Assembly (NCBI GenBank): GCA_002077065.1
Contig: NAJO01000012.1
Span: forward strand, 806,001-870,000
From: Cryoendolithus antarcticus
Lineage: Eukaryota > Ascomycota > Dothideomycetes > Cladosporiales > Cladosporiaceae
Reading direction: 5' to 3'
Length of the DNA stretch: 64,000 bases
Of this stretch, positions 1-9,493 are shown piece after piece; within the stretch, counting starts at the first letter, position 1; each line of letters begins with the position of its first letter. Under the pieces are notes generated by a model. The model was given only the letters and a program-made list of their open reading frames with translations, was not told the DNA's origin and ran no database searches. The translations under genes and the position numbers were made by a program.

Positions 1-208
1 CGTAGTCGAGGCTGGGCGCATTCGCTGGAACGAATTCTGCGACAGGAGCGATGCCGGTACTGTGGTCCACTGGCAGCATAGACTCTACCACTGGCACATC
101 TGGAAGCGAAGCGGGCACCTTGAGGTTCAAGGTCGCCTCTTTCGTATGTGATATTGACCCGTTCTGCACGAACGCGTCTTGATTAGGCGGGGTAATTTGT
201 TGATGCAT
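1..208 (-). CDS. 5' end of an unknown protein (partial, runs off left edge)
   Basis: Reading the minus strand from an ATG at 208, the frame stays open for 69 codons to the window edge. The start is MHQQITPPNQDAF and the rest is rich in Pro, Val and Ser, with no signal peptide or membrane segment. The long pyrimidine-biased stretch upstream on this strand looks like a fungal promoter and leader, which supports a genuine 5' end. I do not recognise the family; a regulatory protein with a disordered N-terminus is one possibility. The 3' part lies outside the window, so function cannot be judged. Confidence 0.45.
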   Translation of the reverse strand, partial: MHQQITPPNQDAFVQNGSISHTKEATLNLKVPASLPDVPVVESMLPVDHSTGIAPVAEFVPANAPSLDY

Positions 209-1594
209 GGTGTCGTGTGAGCTGCGACAAGTATCAGTACGTGTGGTGAGTAAGCTTCGGTGATCATGTGATCAGTATGCGGAGCGAAAGGAAGATGAAA
301 GAGTGAATGAGGCAAAGCGCTAAATACGCGATTAGGCTTCTGCGCAGTGAGTGGATGACTTACCCGTTGGTCTGGGGTACCTCTGTCTGTGGCGACGGTA
401 AAGCATCAGCGCCATCAAGCTGAGGCACAACTGCGCCTTGCGCAAGATCTGAAGCCATGGTTGCAGGTCAAGCAAGTGAATGATGACCAACGCACGTGAC
501 TTTACTGATGTACAGCGGTAAATTCCGCCCTGGAGACGCGCAGCAGCGAGTCGCGTGTTGATGTTTGCGCGCGAGTCGCACAAACAAATTGAACCGACCC
601 GATGTGTGATGGATGTGATGCGGCGCGTAGATATGCAGATGGTTGCACGTGTAAAGGTGGTGATGTAGGGTGAATTTGGTTGGATGGGGTGGTTGCGGGA
701 GGGTCAAAAAAGAGGTCGATGCGTAAGCGCGAAGTCGGTGGGTGGTGTGTGGCTCGGCGATCGAACAGAAGTTCAGGTTCGGCTTTGGAGGGAAATGTTC
801 TTATCGATGCGAAGCGCGCTAGTCAACTTTCGTGCCGAGCCGCCGACCACACGTGACTCTTTTGAAGAATAGGCTGCAGTGAAGTAGATGACAGCCTGGT
901 GATGAAGGTGATGGGATTTGTAAGAGGCTGTGCGTGTAGTTATGCCGGCACTGTAGCTGTGAAGTCGAGGTGGGTAGGGGGCAAGTGGTGCTGAGAGTGA
1001 ATGCAAGAAGGCGGAGGTGGTCCCGACTCGGCGGGTGAAGCTAGCGAGTCGAGATAGCCCGCCGCCGTGCCGGAGTTTATGCATGCCGTGGATTTATTGT
1101 TGTTCGAGCTTTCTCGAAATGCCACTTACTTGATCGCAGCTGCCTTAACAGCCACGTGGTGTCTGATGGAGCGGTTGATCTGTATTGTATCTAATAGCCT
1201 CAATTGCACTCCGAGGCTCACTGCAGCCCGGCCCAAGGCCCAAGACTCTTAGGCAATCGGTGATCGATCATGCATGAATGCCTCAGGAGCCAGAGTAGTC
1301 CAGTACGAATTAGAGGCACTCTACTACCGCTGTCAATCTCGAATCTACGGAGCCAACATCGACAGGTAATGTCTCGTGATTTTGACAGGTCTGCCTTGTT
1401 CTGCGCGAAACATAATACTCACTCCCCATAGTGTGTCTTGAAGCTGACTTAGCCGGCCAAGAGTTCGAGCGCTAATCCCGTTCAAGCCCAGTGGATCCTG
1501 ACAAAATTCGTCGCCAATGAGAAAGTCAAAGAGTTCGGACGACATCCAGCGTACTCGCTTCCTACTGCATCTCAATAGCAGTAATGTACTCACC
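209..1594. promoter_or_regulatory. Intergenic region, divergent promoter
   Basis: About 1.4 kb between the left-edge minus-strand gene and the Utp12-domain gene. Purine-rich tracts around 640-720 and 880-1060 on the plus strand look like leader sequence of the minus-strand gene. Short open frames here overlap each other on both strands and show no domain. No RNA gene was recognised. Confidence 0.5.
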
Positions 1595-3070
1595 ATGAGC
1601 GCCGCCAAGCGGACTCATAGTCGCCGGCAACTCGACGCCCGGCCAGCCCCTCAGACGAGCGACGCAGCTGCACCTCCATCCTCGAAACGTCTTAAAAGCT
1701 CTCACGTGCCGACTCCGAAGAGTGACGGTCTCAAGTTCTTGGTGGACGATGAAGCTCGACAGGGACGGAAGCTGGAGGCGAAGCTGACGAATGGGGTGCT
1801 GGACAAGCGGAGTGCCAGAGTGGATGAAAGCACTGCTGTAGTCGCTCCTGCCGAGGTAGCGGAGGCGGTCAACGGGCACCGGGAGGTGATCGACATCTCC
1901 AGTGCAGAGGAGGAAAGCAGCGATGAGGAGAATGAAGATGTCGTGGACGAGCAGGGATCAGTGGCTTTGCTCAATGGGCATGCAAGTTTGGAGCAGATGA
2001 TTGCTGGCGCAGAGGAAGATGTCGAGATGGAGGATGAGCTAGAGGCAGAAGCCGAGCCCGAGGAGCCTTCTTTCGGGGACATGCTACATGCTTGGCATCC
2101 GGAGACGATTGATGTGCAAGCTGCATACGCTCAAGCGGCACCGGAGATGCAGGTTGCGTTGCCTACGCCCACCAGTCAAGCCATGACCGTTCACACCGGA
2201 ACTTCACTCTCGACAGTGCTCACACAGGCACTACGAACAAATGACAAGGACCTACTGGAGACTTGCTTCGCTGTCATAGATCAACAGACCATTCGAGCCA
2301 CGATACAACGCTTGCAATCACATCTTGTGGGCAACCTAATGCAACGACTGGCCGAGCGGATACACAAAAGACCTGGTCGAACTGGCCATCTCATGACGTG
2401 GATACAGTGGTCGCTGGTGGCTCACGGCGGCTACCTTGTCACTCAACCGCAGATCATGAGGCAGCTGAAAGCGCTGAACCAGGTTCTGCGCGAACGAGCT
2501 AATGGCTTGCAATCACTGCTCCAGCTGAAAGGCAAGCTTGACATGCTTGGCGCACAATTGGAGCTACGAAGGAGTACACTCGCTGCATCAGCTGGTCTCA
2601 AAGACGACGAAGATAATGATGAAGGTGTGCTGTACATCGAAGGCCGGGATCAGGACGATGATGGTCTGGACAGCGATCCTACCGCGGATGCGGATATAGT
2701 ATCCTCGAAGCGTTCGGAAGCGAGCAAGAAGGCGCTCAACGCCGAGTCAAGTATGCCAGCAGAGTACCATACAGACTCTGATGGATCTGACGACGAGGGC
2801 TCGGATCTGGCAAACGGTGTCATGCAGGAAGTGGCAGAGAGCGATGAGGAAGAAGTCGACGAGGGAGAGGAGCCAGGCATGCTTGGTCTCGAAGCCGATG
2901 AGTCAGACGATGGTGATGACTTGGCTGATGAGGATGAAGACGAAGAGGACGATACGGATGCATTATCCGCAAACGACATCATCGACGATGGAGAGGAGGA
3001 CGATGACAGCGAAGGCGACGAGATCGTTGTACAGGCACCGAAATTGTCGAAGCTGGAGCGAAAGCGGTAG
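1595..3070 (+). CDS. Utp12-domain nucleolar protein (UTP5/WDR43-like)
   Basis: Single-exon gene of 491 codons. An in-frame ATG also exists at 1517; the ATG at 1595 was chosen because it sits in CACCATGAGC and begins a typical nucleolar N-terminus (MSAAKRTHSRRQL). Residues 1-60 are basic. Two acidic stretches, about 105-165 and 340-480, flank a helical region at about 203-330 (LSTVLTQALRTNDKDLLETC onward) that matches the Utp12 domain of small-subunit processome proteins. Family knowledge: UTP5/WDR43 carries this domain with an acidic tail and takes part in pre-18S rRNA processing in the nucleolus. The usual N-terminal WD40 propeller is absent, so this is either a shortened UTP5 or a separate fungal Utp12-domain protein. 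The exact orthologue is inferred. Confidence 0.8.
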   Translation: MSAAKRTHSRRQLDARPAPQTSDAAAPPSSKRLKSSHVPTPKSDGLKFLVDDEARQGRKLEAKLTNGVLDKRSARVDESTAVVAPAEVAEAVNGHREVIDISSAEEESSDEENEDVVDEQGSVALLNGHASLEQMIAGAEEDVEMEDELEAEAEPEEPSFGDMLHAWHPETIDVQAAYAQAAPEMQVALPTPTSQAMTVHTGTSLSTVLTQALRTNDKDLLETCFAVIDQQTIRATIQRLQSHLVGNLMQRLAERIHKRPGRTGHLMTWIQWSLVAHGGYLVTQPQIMRQLKALNQVLRERANGLQSLLQLKGKLDMLGAQLELRRSTLAASAGLKDDEDNDEGVLYIEGRDQDDDGLDSDPTADADIVSSKRSEASKKALNAESSMPAEYHTDSDGSDDEGSDLANGVMQEVAESDEEEVDEGEEPGMLGLEADESDDGDDLADEDEDEEDDTDALSANDIIDDGEEDDDSEGDEIVVQAPKLSKLERKR

Positions 3071-3299
3071 AGCACGTCGTCAGGCGAAAGTGTACAAAGT
3101 ATACAATTACTTGCATTCCGGCGTTTGAAGTGGGAGGCGGGTTTCAGCGTTTTCCACCAAAAAGGTAGAGGACTGCATATGAGGATAAGAGTGTGCATGA
3201 TACCCAATTCTGCGCTTGATTGGCGTAGGCATAGTCAGTCAATCCATCAAAGATCCTTCACACTCCCACTCGACTTCCGATTCGCCCATTTCAGCACGA

Positions 3300-3872
3300 T
3301 CAGCCCCTACTTAACTCCCCCAACATCTCCCTACTCGCGCCCAGATCTCGCGAGTCGCCGTAAATGGCCGCCACCAGCGCGCCGTCTAGTGCAGGGAACT
3401 CTCGTTGCAGCGTCTCGACATTTCGGTCGTCTAGTGAGGGGCCTTTGGAATTGTGCATCTCGAAGTTCTCCATGGCTTCGCGTTGCTCGGTGCGTTCAGC
3501 CGGGGGAATGAAGTCGGTATCGTTGAAAGTGCTCGCCCTTGCTGGGGCTCCGAATCCTGATTGCTGGGGAGGAGGTTGGTAGGATTGAGGTTGTTGGGAG
3601 TACTGTGATTGGGACTGTTGTTGGGAGTAGGATTGAGGATGTGATGGTTCGCTGCTGAAGGGGTTTTGTCCTGGGGGCGGACCTGCAGGTGGGGCGTAGG
3701 AGTTCGTCGAGGACTCGTGCTCATTTTGGCCAGCCCAAGGATTCGGTGATGCGCCGCCTTGTTGGTAGTAGGGGTTGGATGTCGAGGCGTTCACTTGTTG
3801 GGCTGAGCGAGGGGGTTCTTGGATGGGATCGGACCATGGGTTGTTGTCTTGGGGTGCTTGGTAGCCCGACAT
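3300..3872 (-). CDS. CUE-like ubiquitin-binding-type protein
   Basis: 190-residue protein starting MSGYQAPQDNNPW. The first ~110 residues are disordered and rich in Gln, Pro, Ser and Tyr (QSQSQYSQQPQSY). The C-terminal 40 residues (NVETLQREFPALDGALVAAI followed by GDSRDLGASREML) form a three-helix pattern typical of CUE domains, which bind ubiquitin in trafficking and quality-control adaptors. The domain call rests on this short pattern, and the partner and pathway are unknown. An intron-like segment (donor GTAAGC, acceptor AG directly before the ATG) occupies 3873-3918 in the 5' leader. The gene diverges from HMG-CoA lyase. Confidence 0.7.
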   Translation of the reverse strand: MSGYQAPQDNNPWSDPIQEPPRSAQQVNASTSNPYYQQGGASPNPWAGQNEHESSTNSYAPPAGPPPGQNPFSSEPSHPQSYSQQQSQSQYSQQPQSYQPPPQQSGFGAPARASTFNDTDFIPPAERTEQREAMENFEMHNSKGPSLDDRNVETLQREFPALDGALVAAIYGDSRDLGASREMLGELSRG

Positions 3873-3918
3873 CTTCGAGGGATATCAATAAACAATTTCT
3901 CCAAAGGATGAAGCTTAC
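3873..3918 (-). other. Probable 5'-UTR intron of the CUE-like gene
   Basis: On the minus strand AAG|GTAAGCTTC begins at 3918 and a CGAAG acceptor ends at 3873, one base before the ATG at 3872. The length of 46 bases fits the short introns of this genome. It would place the start codon at the first base of exon 2. Confidence 0.5.
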
Positions 3919-4209
3919 CTTCCAGTCGGATGGTGGAACGCTGGTCTGGTAGCTTGGGAGGACGTCCGCAAGGTTGAAGAATGCTGCCTGTACTCTCATA
4001 CATTTCATCAGTGAGGTCGTCGTCATGTGGCGCAGCTATTGTGGCGTTGGCAGGAGCTCTCGACTCCGAGGTTCATCTCACCCCACATTGTCTTCGAGGT
4101 GCATCAACATGGCCGCTCCTAAGCGCCTTAATGCGCTGAAAACACCCACGAGCAGGACTCGGACGCCGTGCGTGCTGTCTGGAAGCACTCAAGCAGAAAG
4201 GCTATGCAC
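3919..4209. promoter_or_regulatory. Divergent promoter, CUE-like gene / HMG-CoA lyase
   Basis: Space between the proposed UTR intron of the minus-strand gene and the lyase start. An upstream reading frame on the plus strand joins the lyase in frame only through non-ATG codons. No specific operator was recognised. Confidence 0.4.
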
Positions 4210-5370
4210 ATGAAGGCAATTCCACGCTTGCTTCGTCAGGCTGGCCGACGGGGCTTCGCGACATCTCCACGAGCATTGGCAGACCACGTCCGGATCATTG
4301 AGGTCGGACCGCGAGATGGCTTGCAGAACGAGAAGAAGAGCATATCAGCGGAGACGAAGATAGAGCTTGTTCGCAGACTAGCAGGTACTGGTCTGGAGAC
4401 GATCGAAGCAGGTAGCTTCGTGCATCCGAAATGGGTCCCTCAAATGGCAGCATCCGACAAAGTGCTTGAGAGCATACTGTCAAATCCGCCGTCTGCGCCG
4501 CATCCGATCACATATCAATGGCTTCTTCCAAATAGCAAAGGGCTGGAGAACTACTTCAAGGTAATGGGAACTAGCCCTCCCGAACAGCCTTCAGGACAAG
4601 ACAGCGGTCCAGCACTGAACACCAGCTCAATGGATCCCAACGCCGTGCCTGCCGCTAAGTCCGGCGCAGAAGCCATGTCACAACCTCGCCCAGACTCCAC
4701 AAACACCCGCAACGGCCACAACCACGAAGTATCCATCTTCATGGCCGCAACCGAAGCGTTTTCCAAGAAGAATACGAATTGCTCTATTCAGGAGTCTCTA
4801 GATCGCTTCGCACCTCTCATGACAGAAGCTAAGAAGCAAGGCTACCCAGTCCGCGCCTACATCTCGGTAGCCCTCGGCTGCCCTTTCGAGGGACCAGACG
4901 TAGATCCGCATAAAGTTGCAGAGATAGCCGCGAGTCTACTCGAGCTGGGGGCGGAGGAGATCTCAGTGGCAGACACGACCGGTATGGGTACTGCGCCACG
5001 GACAAGGAAGCTGTTGCAGACTTTGAAGGAGGCTGGGATCAGAAATGAGGATCTTGCGTTGCACTTCCACGACACATTTGGCCAGGCGCTGGTCAATACT
5101 ATCGTTTCTCTGGAGCACGGAGTGCGGACTTTTGACTCGGCTGTTGGTGGACTGGGCGGTTGTCCGTACAGTCCTGGTGCTACTGGGAATGTAGCGACCG
5201 AGGATTTAATTTACACGTTGCATTCGCTTGGCGCGAAGACTGGCGTAGATCTGGACGAGATGAGCAGAATCGGGAAGTGGATTACTGGAGAGATTGGGAG
5301 GGATTATAATTCGAGTGCCGGGAAGGCTACATTGAGTAGGCTGGAGCGAAGTAGCGGACCAAAGCTCTGA
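4210..5370 (+). CDS. Hydroxymethylglutaryl-CoA lyase, mitochondrial
   Basis: Cleaves HMG-CoA to acetyl-CoA and acetoacetate, the last step of leucine breakdown. In-frame ATGs lie at 4204 and 4210; either gives a mitochondrial presequence (MKAIPRLLRQAGRRGF), while further upstream the frame has no ATG. The TIM-barrel motifs are present: VRIIEVGPRDGLQNE near residue 28, ETIEAGSFVHPKWVPQM, ALGCPFEGP, LHFHDTFGQAL, and the lyase signature GLGGCPYSPGATGN with its catalytic Cys. An insertion of about 57 residues (4561-4722), rich in Ser, Pro and Asn, replaces a loop of about 8 residues seen in the human enzyme between the PN.KG strand and EVSIFMAATEAF. It is open throughout and probably disordered. 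The C-terminus ends soon after the last helix. Confidence 0.93.
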   Translation: MKAIPRLLRQAGRRGFATSPRALADHVRIIEVGPRDGLQNEKKSISAETKIELVRRLAGTGLETIEAGSFVHPKWVPQMAASDKVLESILSNPPSAPHPITYQWLLPNSKGLENYFKVMGTSPPEQPSGQDSGPALNTSSMDPNAVPAAKSGAEAMSQPRPDSTNTRNGHNHEVSIFMAATEAFSKKNTNCSIQESLDRFAPLMTEAKKQGYPVRAYISVALGCPFEGPDVDPHKVAEIAASLLELGAEEISVADTTGMGTAPRTRKLLQTLKEAGIRNEDLALHFHDTFGQALVNTIVSLEHGVRTFDSAVGGLGGCPYSPGATGNVATEDLIYTLHSLGAKTGVDLDEMSRIGKWITGEIGRDYNSSAGKATLSRLERSSGPKL

Positions 5371-5710
5371 CCTCGTTGCGTTGTTCAGCCTTCGTCCACG
5401 TGACGCCCAACTCGTATGTGAGCTGGACACCAGAGGCTGAGCCATAGCAGGATCTCGTGGCTGCAAGATGCATAGCTCGCTGTAGCGTGCGACGTATGAG
5501 GTAGCGGCGCTGCGAGTCGCATCAGCCATCGCTGGAACGACGGCGAGAGTATAGAAGCCATGCAGACCTGCTCTAGAAATCTAGCAACGAAGCAGACCTA
5601 CTCAAGCCGGGGGAGCAGCTATGAGCTCAAGCTGCTTGATGTGAGGTAGTGAGTACACTGCCGAGGAATCTCAAAGCTTGCAGGTCAGAAATATATCAAC
5701 ACACACAATC
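5371..5710. other. Convergent intergenic region
   Basis: Lies between the 3' ends of HMG-CoA lyase (+) and the BLOC1S1-like gene (-). I see no gene or conserved motif in it; it presumably holds the two 3' UTRs and terminators. Confidence 0.5.
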
Positions 5711-6187
5711 TCATCGCCACAAACTCCCACCACTTTCCCTCCCCACCTCCTCTCCTCGCTCAGCAAGCCGTACAGTCTCCTCCAGCACCATGAAATCCCT
5801 CTCCAGCATCTCAGCCCAGTGCTGCAGGTCCCCCAACTCCCGCATCCCCTTCATCGTTCCATCGACTTCCTTACTCAGCTTCGCAGTCTCCTTGTGCAGC
5901 GCAGCGGTGTTTCGGGTCAGTTCGGTCTCCTGCGCTGAGATGGCTGCGCTGTTGGCGTGGAGGTCGCGGGCACGGGTTTGCAGGTCGTGACTGTAGCTGG
6001 AGCCGGCGGAGTTCAGGGACGCGAGGACGGCGGTGCGGGCTTCGACTTGGGCGCGGGAGGAATCTTCGGTGATGGGAAGACTGGGCGACACAGCAGCTGT
6101 CGAGAACGGCGGAGAGGCGACGGCTGTGGTAGAAGAAGCGGAGGTCGAGGCTGCAGTCACAGGCCAGCTGACCGAGGTCGAGGCCAT
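5711..6187 (-). CDS. BLS1: BLOC1S1/GCN5L1-family subunit of BLOC-1
   Basis: 158-residue protein. Residues 1-45 are Ser/Thr/Ala-rich and disordered. From about residue 50 it is almost entirely helical with heptad character: SSYSHDLQTRARDLHANSAA, then KLSKEVDGTMKGMRELGDLQ, then HWAEMLERDFMVLEETVRLA. The last part aligns by eye with human BLOC1S1 (E-[IL]-G-D-[VL]-x-x-W-A...E-x-D), including the invariant Gly-Asp and Trp-Ala pairs. Family knowledge: this subunit belongs to the endosomal BLOC-1 complex. The gene symbol is the yeast name for the family and the assignment is by short motif only. One exon; start MASTSVSW at 6187. Confidence 0.72.
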   Translation of the reverse strand: MASTSVSWPVTAASTSASSTTAVASPPFSTAAVSPSLPITEDSSRAQVEARTAVLASLNSAGSSYSHDLQTRARDLHANSAAISAQETELTRNTAALHKETAKLSKEVDGTMKGMRELGDLQHWAEMLERDFMVLEETVRLAERGEEVGRESGGSLWR

Positions 6188-7142
6188 CTTGGGCGCGCTT
6201 TTGCTGAGGACAGAGAAGCTTGAGAGCTTGAATTACACGACTCCTCGAAAGTGCTTTCGCGTAAACAGTGCCAGCCACGACACCAGTCCCCAGCGCCAAC
6301 TGCTCACGATCGGCGTGCTCGAGGGCGTCTCGGCAGCTGGCTAGTGGGGCATAAGAGCCTTCATGCAGGGCTGCGCGTGATTCTGCGACTTGCCTCGACC
6401 TCATTGGCCTATGAAAGCGTGGTCGACGTGTCCTGGTGTACCTGCAGTAGCTTGCTAGGGTGCTGAGGAGTTCGTGTAGTGAAGCTTCACTTGTAGGACT
6501 TTAGTACTTTATCTCGTTCCTCTTACCTCACATCCCCTGAAGGTTCTACCGAGGTCGAGCACAGCTAAGGTGGTGAAGCTGAGCCGGTAGACCTCTATTG
6601 GAACGAATGGAAGGGGCAAAGTAGGAGAAAGAGATGTGGACTTCATTGACGTAATGGATGGAAGCGAATTAGATTTTTGAGATGAGACTAACGCCCTCAC
6701 AACGGGACTGCTGGTGCTGCCTTTCGGCGTCTAAAATTTGCTCGTCTCCACGAGTCTACCTGCGCGAGCCTCGTCCTTCAAGCAAGGTCGAAGGTGCGAA
6801 AGTCACCGCAGCGTCTCGTCTATTCGCCAGTAGTTTGGCGATATGAAACTCGATCTGTACGTGTATTCACTGAAACTTCGAGAGGACCAGGACACATCGT
6901 GGATGCGAATGTCGAATCGCTGTTGCGCAGAGGCTGTAATGAAAGGTGAATACTCTTGAGGTATGCTGTGTAGACAGGGGTCGATTGCCAAGCCTCTCGT
7001 AGAGTCATCAACGGCAACCTCATCTCCCTCTCCTCCCCCCTCTCCTCCCGATGCACTTGAGTCGTAGAAGACCCTTCGGTTCCAAAGCCTGAGAAAATCC
7101 ACGTAAGTCATATCTACACTGTTGGCTGAGCCTCGTTCCGTC
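6188..7142. promoter_or_regulatory. Intergenic region, divergent promoter
   Basis: Almost 1 kb between the BLOC1S1-like gene (-) and the first F-box-like gene (+). Overlapping short frames without domains occur on both strands. No structured RNA or repeat was recognised. Confidence 0.4.
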
Positions 7143-7897
7143 ATGTCGGCAGGTCCCAGAATGAGTATGGATGTCCAACATGATCGCTGCCACTTGATGA
7201 ACCTCCCGCCTGAGCTGCGCCTGAAGATCTTCGAGCACATCTTCTCAGACTGGCGATGTGGCATCGGCTACGGACACGGGACTCTCTGGCGGTCTCCAGA
7301 GACGTCACACACACACACAACTCCGGCATATTACTCGCGTGCCGAACGCTGAGCCGCGAGGCATCCGAAGCTATTCTCAAGTGTGCCGACTTCGGCTTCG
7401 ATGATTTCTGCGCTTCGGAAACGCCACCCGCCCGCGATAGGATTCGCGAACTCGGTGACCGTCCGTTCGCGAGCCAGCTGTGGCGAGTAAGCATTGGCGT
7501 TGAATTTCGGGAACAAGATGGGCAGATTTGCGGGCCTGAGGACCTGCAGAAGCTGTTGCAACAGCTAAACCACTGCACGTCCGTCAAAGAACTACATCTG
7601 GAGTTCTATTGGCGTGGATGGGTCAATCCTCGGGATTGGGCTATGCTCGATCGCTTGTCTCACAAGGTCAGAGATTACTTCAATTCGGTCACAAGTCTGC
7701 AGTGCTCGGGTAAGATTACCGCTCGTCTAGACGGAGATTTCATACGCAATGCGATCATCGACCCGTTTCGTGACTTCGCAAAAGATATTGGGGCGTAAGT
7801 AGCATGTTCCTTGTGAGGTTCGAGCGGGTTTGGACGAGCTAACGCAAGCAGCCTTGACATCAGTCGGGACGACCTCGACTCATGGACCATATCGTGA
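7143..7897 (+). CDS. F-box-like protein, copy 1 (spliced or frameshifted)
   Basis: Proposed exons 7143-7257, 7302-7794 and 7852-7897 give 217 residues, close to the 214 of its neighbour. It begins MSAGPRMSMDVQHD and carries the F-box-like motif LPPELRLKIFEHIF at about residues 21-34. A cysteine- and leucine-rich scaffold follows (ILLACRTLSREASEAILKC, LNHCTSVKELHLEFYWRGW). The motif and the body are in different frames. A 44-base GT..AG segment (7258-7301) restores the frame but has a weak acceptor, and a (CA)7 run lies directly after it, so a slippage frameshift is the alternative. The second intron (GTAAGT, branch GCTAAC, CAG) is convincing. F-box-like N-termini suggest a role as substrate adaptor, but partners are unknown. 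Paralogue of the next gene. Confidence 0.6.
7306..7319 (+). repeat. (CA)7 microsatellite at the exon junction
   Basis: Seven CA units follow the position where the reading frame of the first F-box-like gene changes. Gain or loss of units would change the frame, so this site is a candidate cause of the apparent frameshift. Confidence 0.85.
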
Positions 7898-8379
7898 GCT
7901 AGTGAAGGAAATCTTGCGGTAAGTGGCATGAATTTAAGCCATACTGGAGAGCTCGAAGCACTGCTGGAGCAGCTGAAGCAGTGTGCCCGTCTCCGAGGCT
8001 GGCTGTCGGCTCGTATGGAGTGTGGAGATTGCTCCAAATGACCCTATGCCGCAATGCGAGTATGCTCGAACTAGCTGCGAGCTGGAGGCTGCGAAGAGCT
8101 GCGATGCCTGAGTGAAGTCTTGCCTACCTCTCATTGCTTCCGGTTGACCCATCATTCACTCAGGTGACTTTGCACAGAATTCATGTGCCATCAATTTACT
8201 TGCTGCCGCTTCTACGTGCTCCACGGCTATTGTAACCGCACATACGATACGTTGTATCAAAGGCTTGATACACTTTGTCACCTACCAGAACATACACCTA
8301 AGATCACGCAACATTACTCCGAGCTCGAGGAGTTTACTATTGCTCAACACTCACAAGTCCTGACCAGCCGCTGCAAACA
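7898..8379. other. Intergenic region between the F-box-like paralogues
   Basis: Holds the presumed 3' UTR of copy 1 and the promoter of copy 2. No additional exon with domain similarity was recognised. Confidence 0.4.
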
Positions 8380-9024
8380 ATGGCACGATTGTACTTCCGC
8401 CTGCTCGATCTCCCACCTGAGCTGCGCTTGCGAATTTACGAGTACATGTTTCCAGGACAGCGCTGTCGTATGTTGGTCGCCCGCTCGGTGTACATATGGC
8501 ACCCCGAACCTGCTACATGGGTTCACGAGCCGGCACCTTACATCTCTGTCGCACTTCTTCGAGCGAACCGAACAATTATCGAGGAGGCACAGCCCAGACT
8601 TTACAAGCAGACTGTCTTCGAAATCATCTCGCGGCCAAGAGATGCTAAGTGCAAGCAGGGCAAAAGACTTTGCTGGCTGGAGGACGATACGTTCAGCCCA
8701 CACGTCCAGGACATCTATCTCCGTGTGCCCTATCATTTTTTAAGCTTCGATGAGGATCTCATCGGCAATGCTTGGATCGTCACAACCCTGCTAAGGAAGA
8801 TCAACGAGTGCAAAGCCTTCCAGCTTTTACATGTCGAATTGCGCGTCGGGTCTGGTCCAGTGGTGGGATCGATCACGCTGCCTTACTTCGACATGCTACA
8901 TCGTCGTGGGAGCATATCCTTCTCTTTGGTCGACACTAGTGGGCGCACACCGAGTCTGATTACTACGGGTAGTGGATACAGAGCAACAGAAGAGCTTGCG
9001 GGTCATCTGAAGGCGTGCTTATGA
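8380..9024 (+). CDS. F-box-like protein, copy 2
   Basis: Single exon of 214 residues starting MARLYFRLLDLPPEL. The N-terminal LPPELRLRIYEYMFPGQRC matches the start of copy 1 (LPPELRLKIFEHIF..WRC). Next comes ISVALLRANRTIIEEAQPRL, where copy 1 has ILLACRTLSREASEAILKC, and then a shared layout ending in a basic/hydrophobic tail (ELAGHLKACL). This is the arrangement of the large, fast-evolving F-box/2EXR-like families of Dothideomycetes. The substrate is unknown. The same orientation and the similar length of copy 1 point to a local duplication. Confidence 0.7.
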   Translation: MARLYFRLLDLPPELRLRIYEYMFPGQRCRMLVARSVYIWHPEPATWVHEPAPYISVALLRANRTIIEEAQPRLYKQTVFEIISRPRDAKCKQGKRLCWLEDDTFSPHVQDIYLRVPYHFLSFDEDLIGNAWIVTTLLRKINECKAFQLLHVELRVGSGPVVGSITLPYFDMLHRRGSISFSLVDTSGRTPSLITTGSGYRATEELAGHLKACL

Positions 9025-9493
9025 TTGACTGCCAGTTCACGCTGTGTGTCATAGCGACTGACCTAATCTCAGAGAGCAACATGAGTGTACCTGGTTCGAT
9101 CAACCTTTGGGCAGGTTCAGCGAATAATGACTTGAGCAATGCGTGGTAACAAGTTGTCGGTGCGAAACGAGTGGGTGGTCTCCGTGTCAGCTGGAGAGAA
9201 TGCGTGCACTGGTAGGTTGCGAATGAAGAAAATTGTGGAAGTAAGTCCCAAGGTAGCTCCATAACGCTTCGTTATCAGCTACTTCGATCAATCACGTTGT
9301 GTAATGGCGTGGACATCTCCCTCTATCCACGCGCGTAGCTCAGAGCGACCCTGGGCGATCGTCGGGGCAAGAGTGACGTAGCCGTTAATAAATTGTCCAG
9401 CGCATGACCTCGCTGCAGACCACTGCACATTGCGCTGCCCTTCACTCATTATTGACCCTTACAAACTCGAGCTGTTGCACTACGCTGGAGATC
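9025..9493. promoter_or_regulatory. Intergenic region, promoter of the DUF1769 gene
   Basis: No gene supported. Pyrimidine-rich sequence just before the ATG at 9494 on the plus strand resembles a fungal leader. Confidence 0.4.

Noticed and set aside
4168..4209. Upstream extension of HMG-CoA lyase beginning at GTG
   Set aside because: Eukaryotic translation would use the ATG at 4204 or 4210, which also gives the expected mitochondrial presequence.
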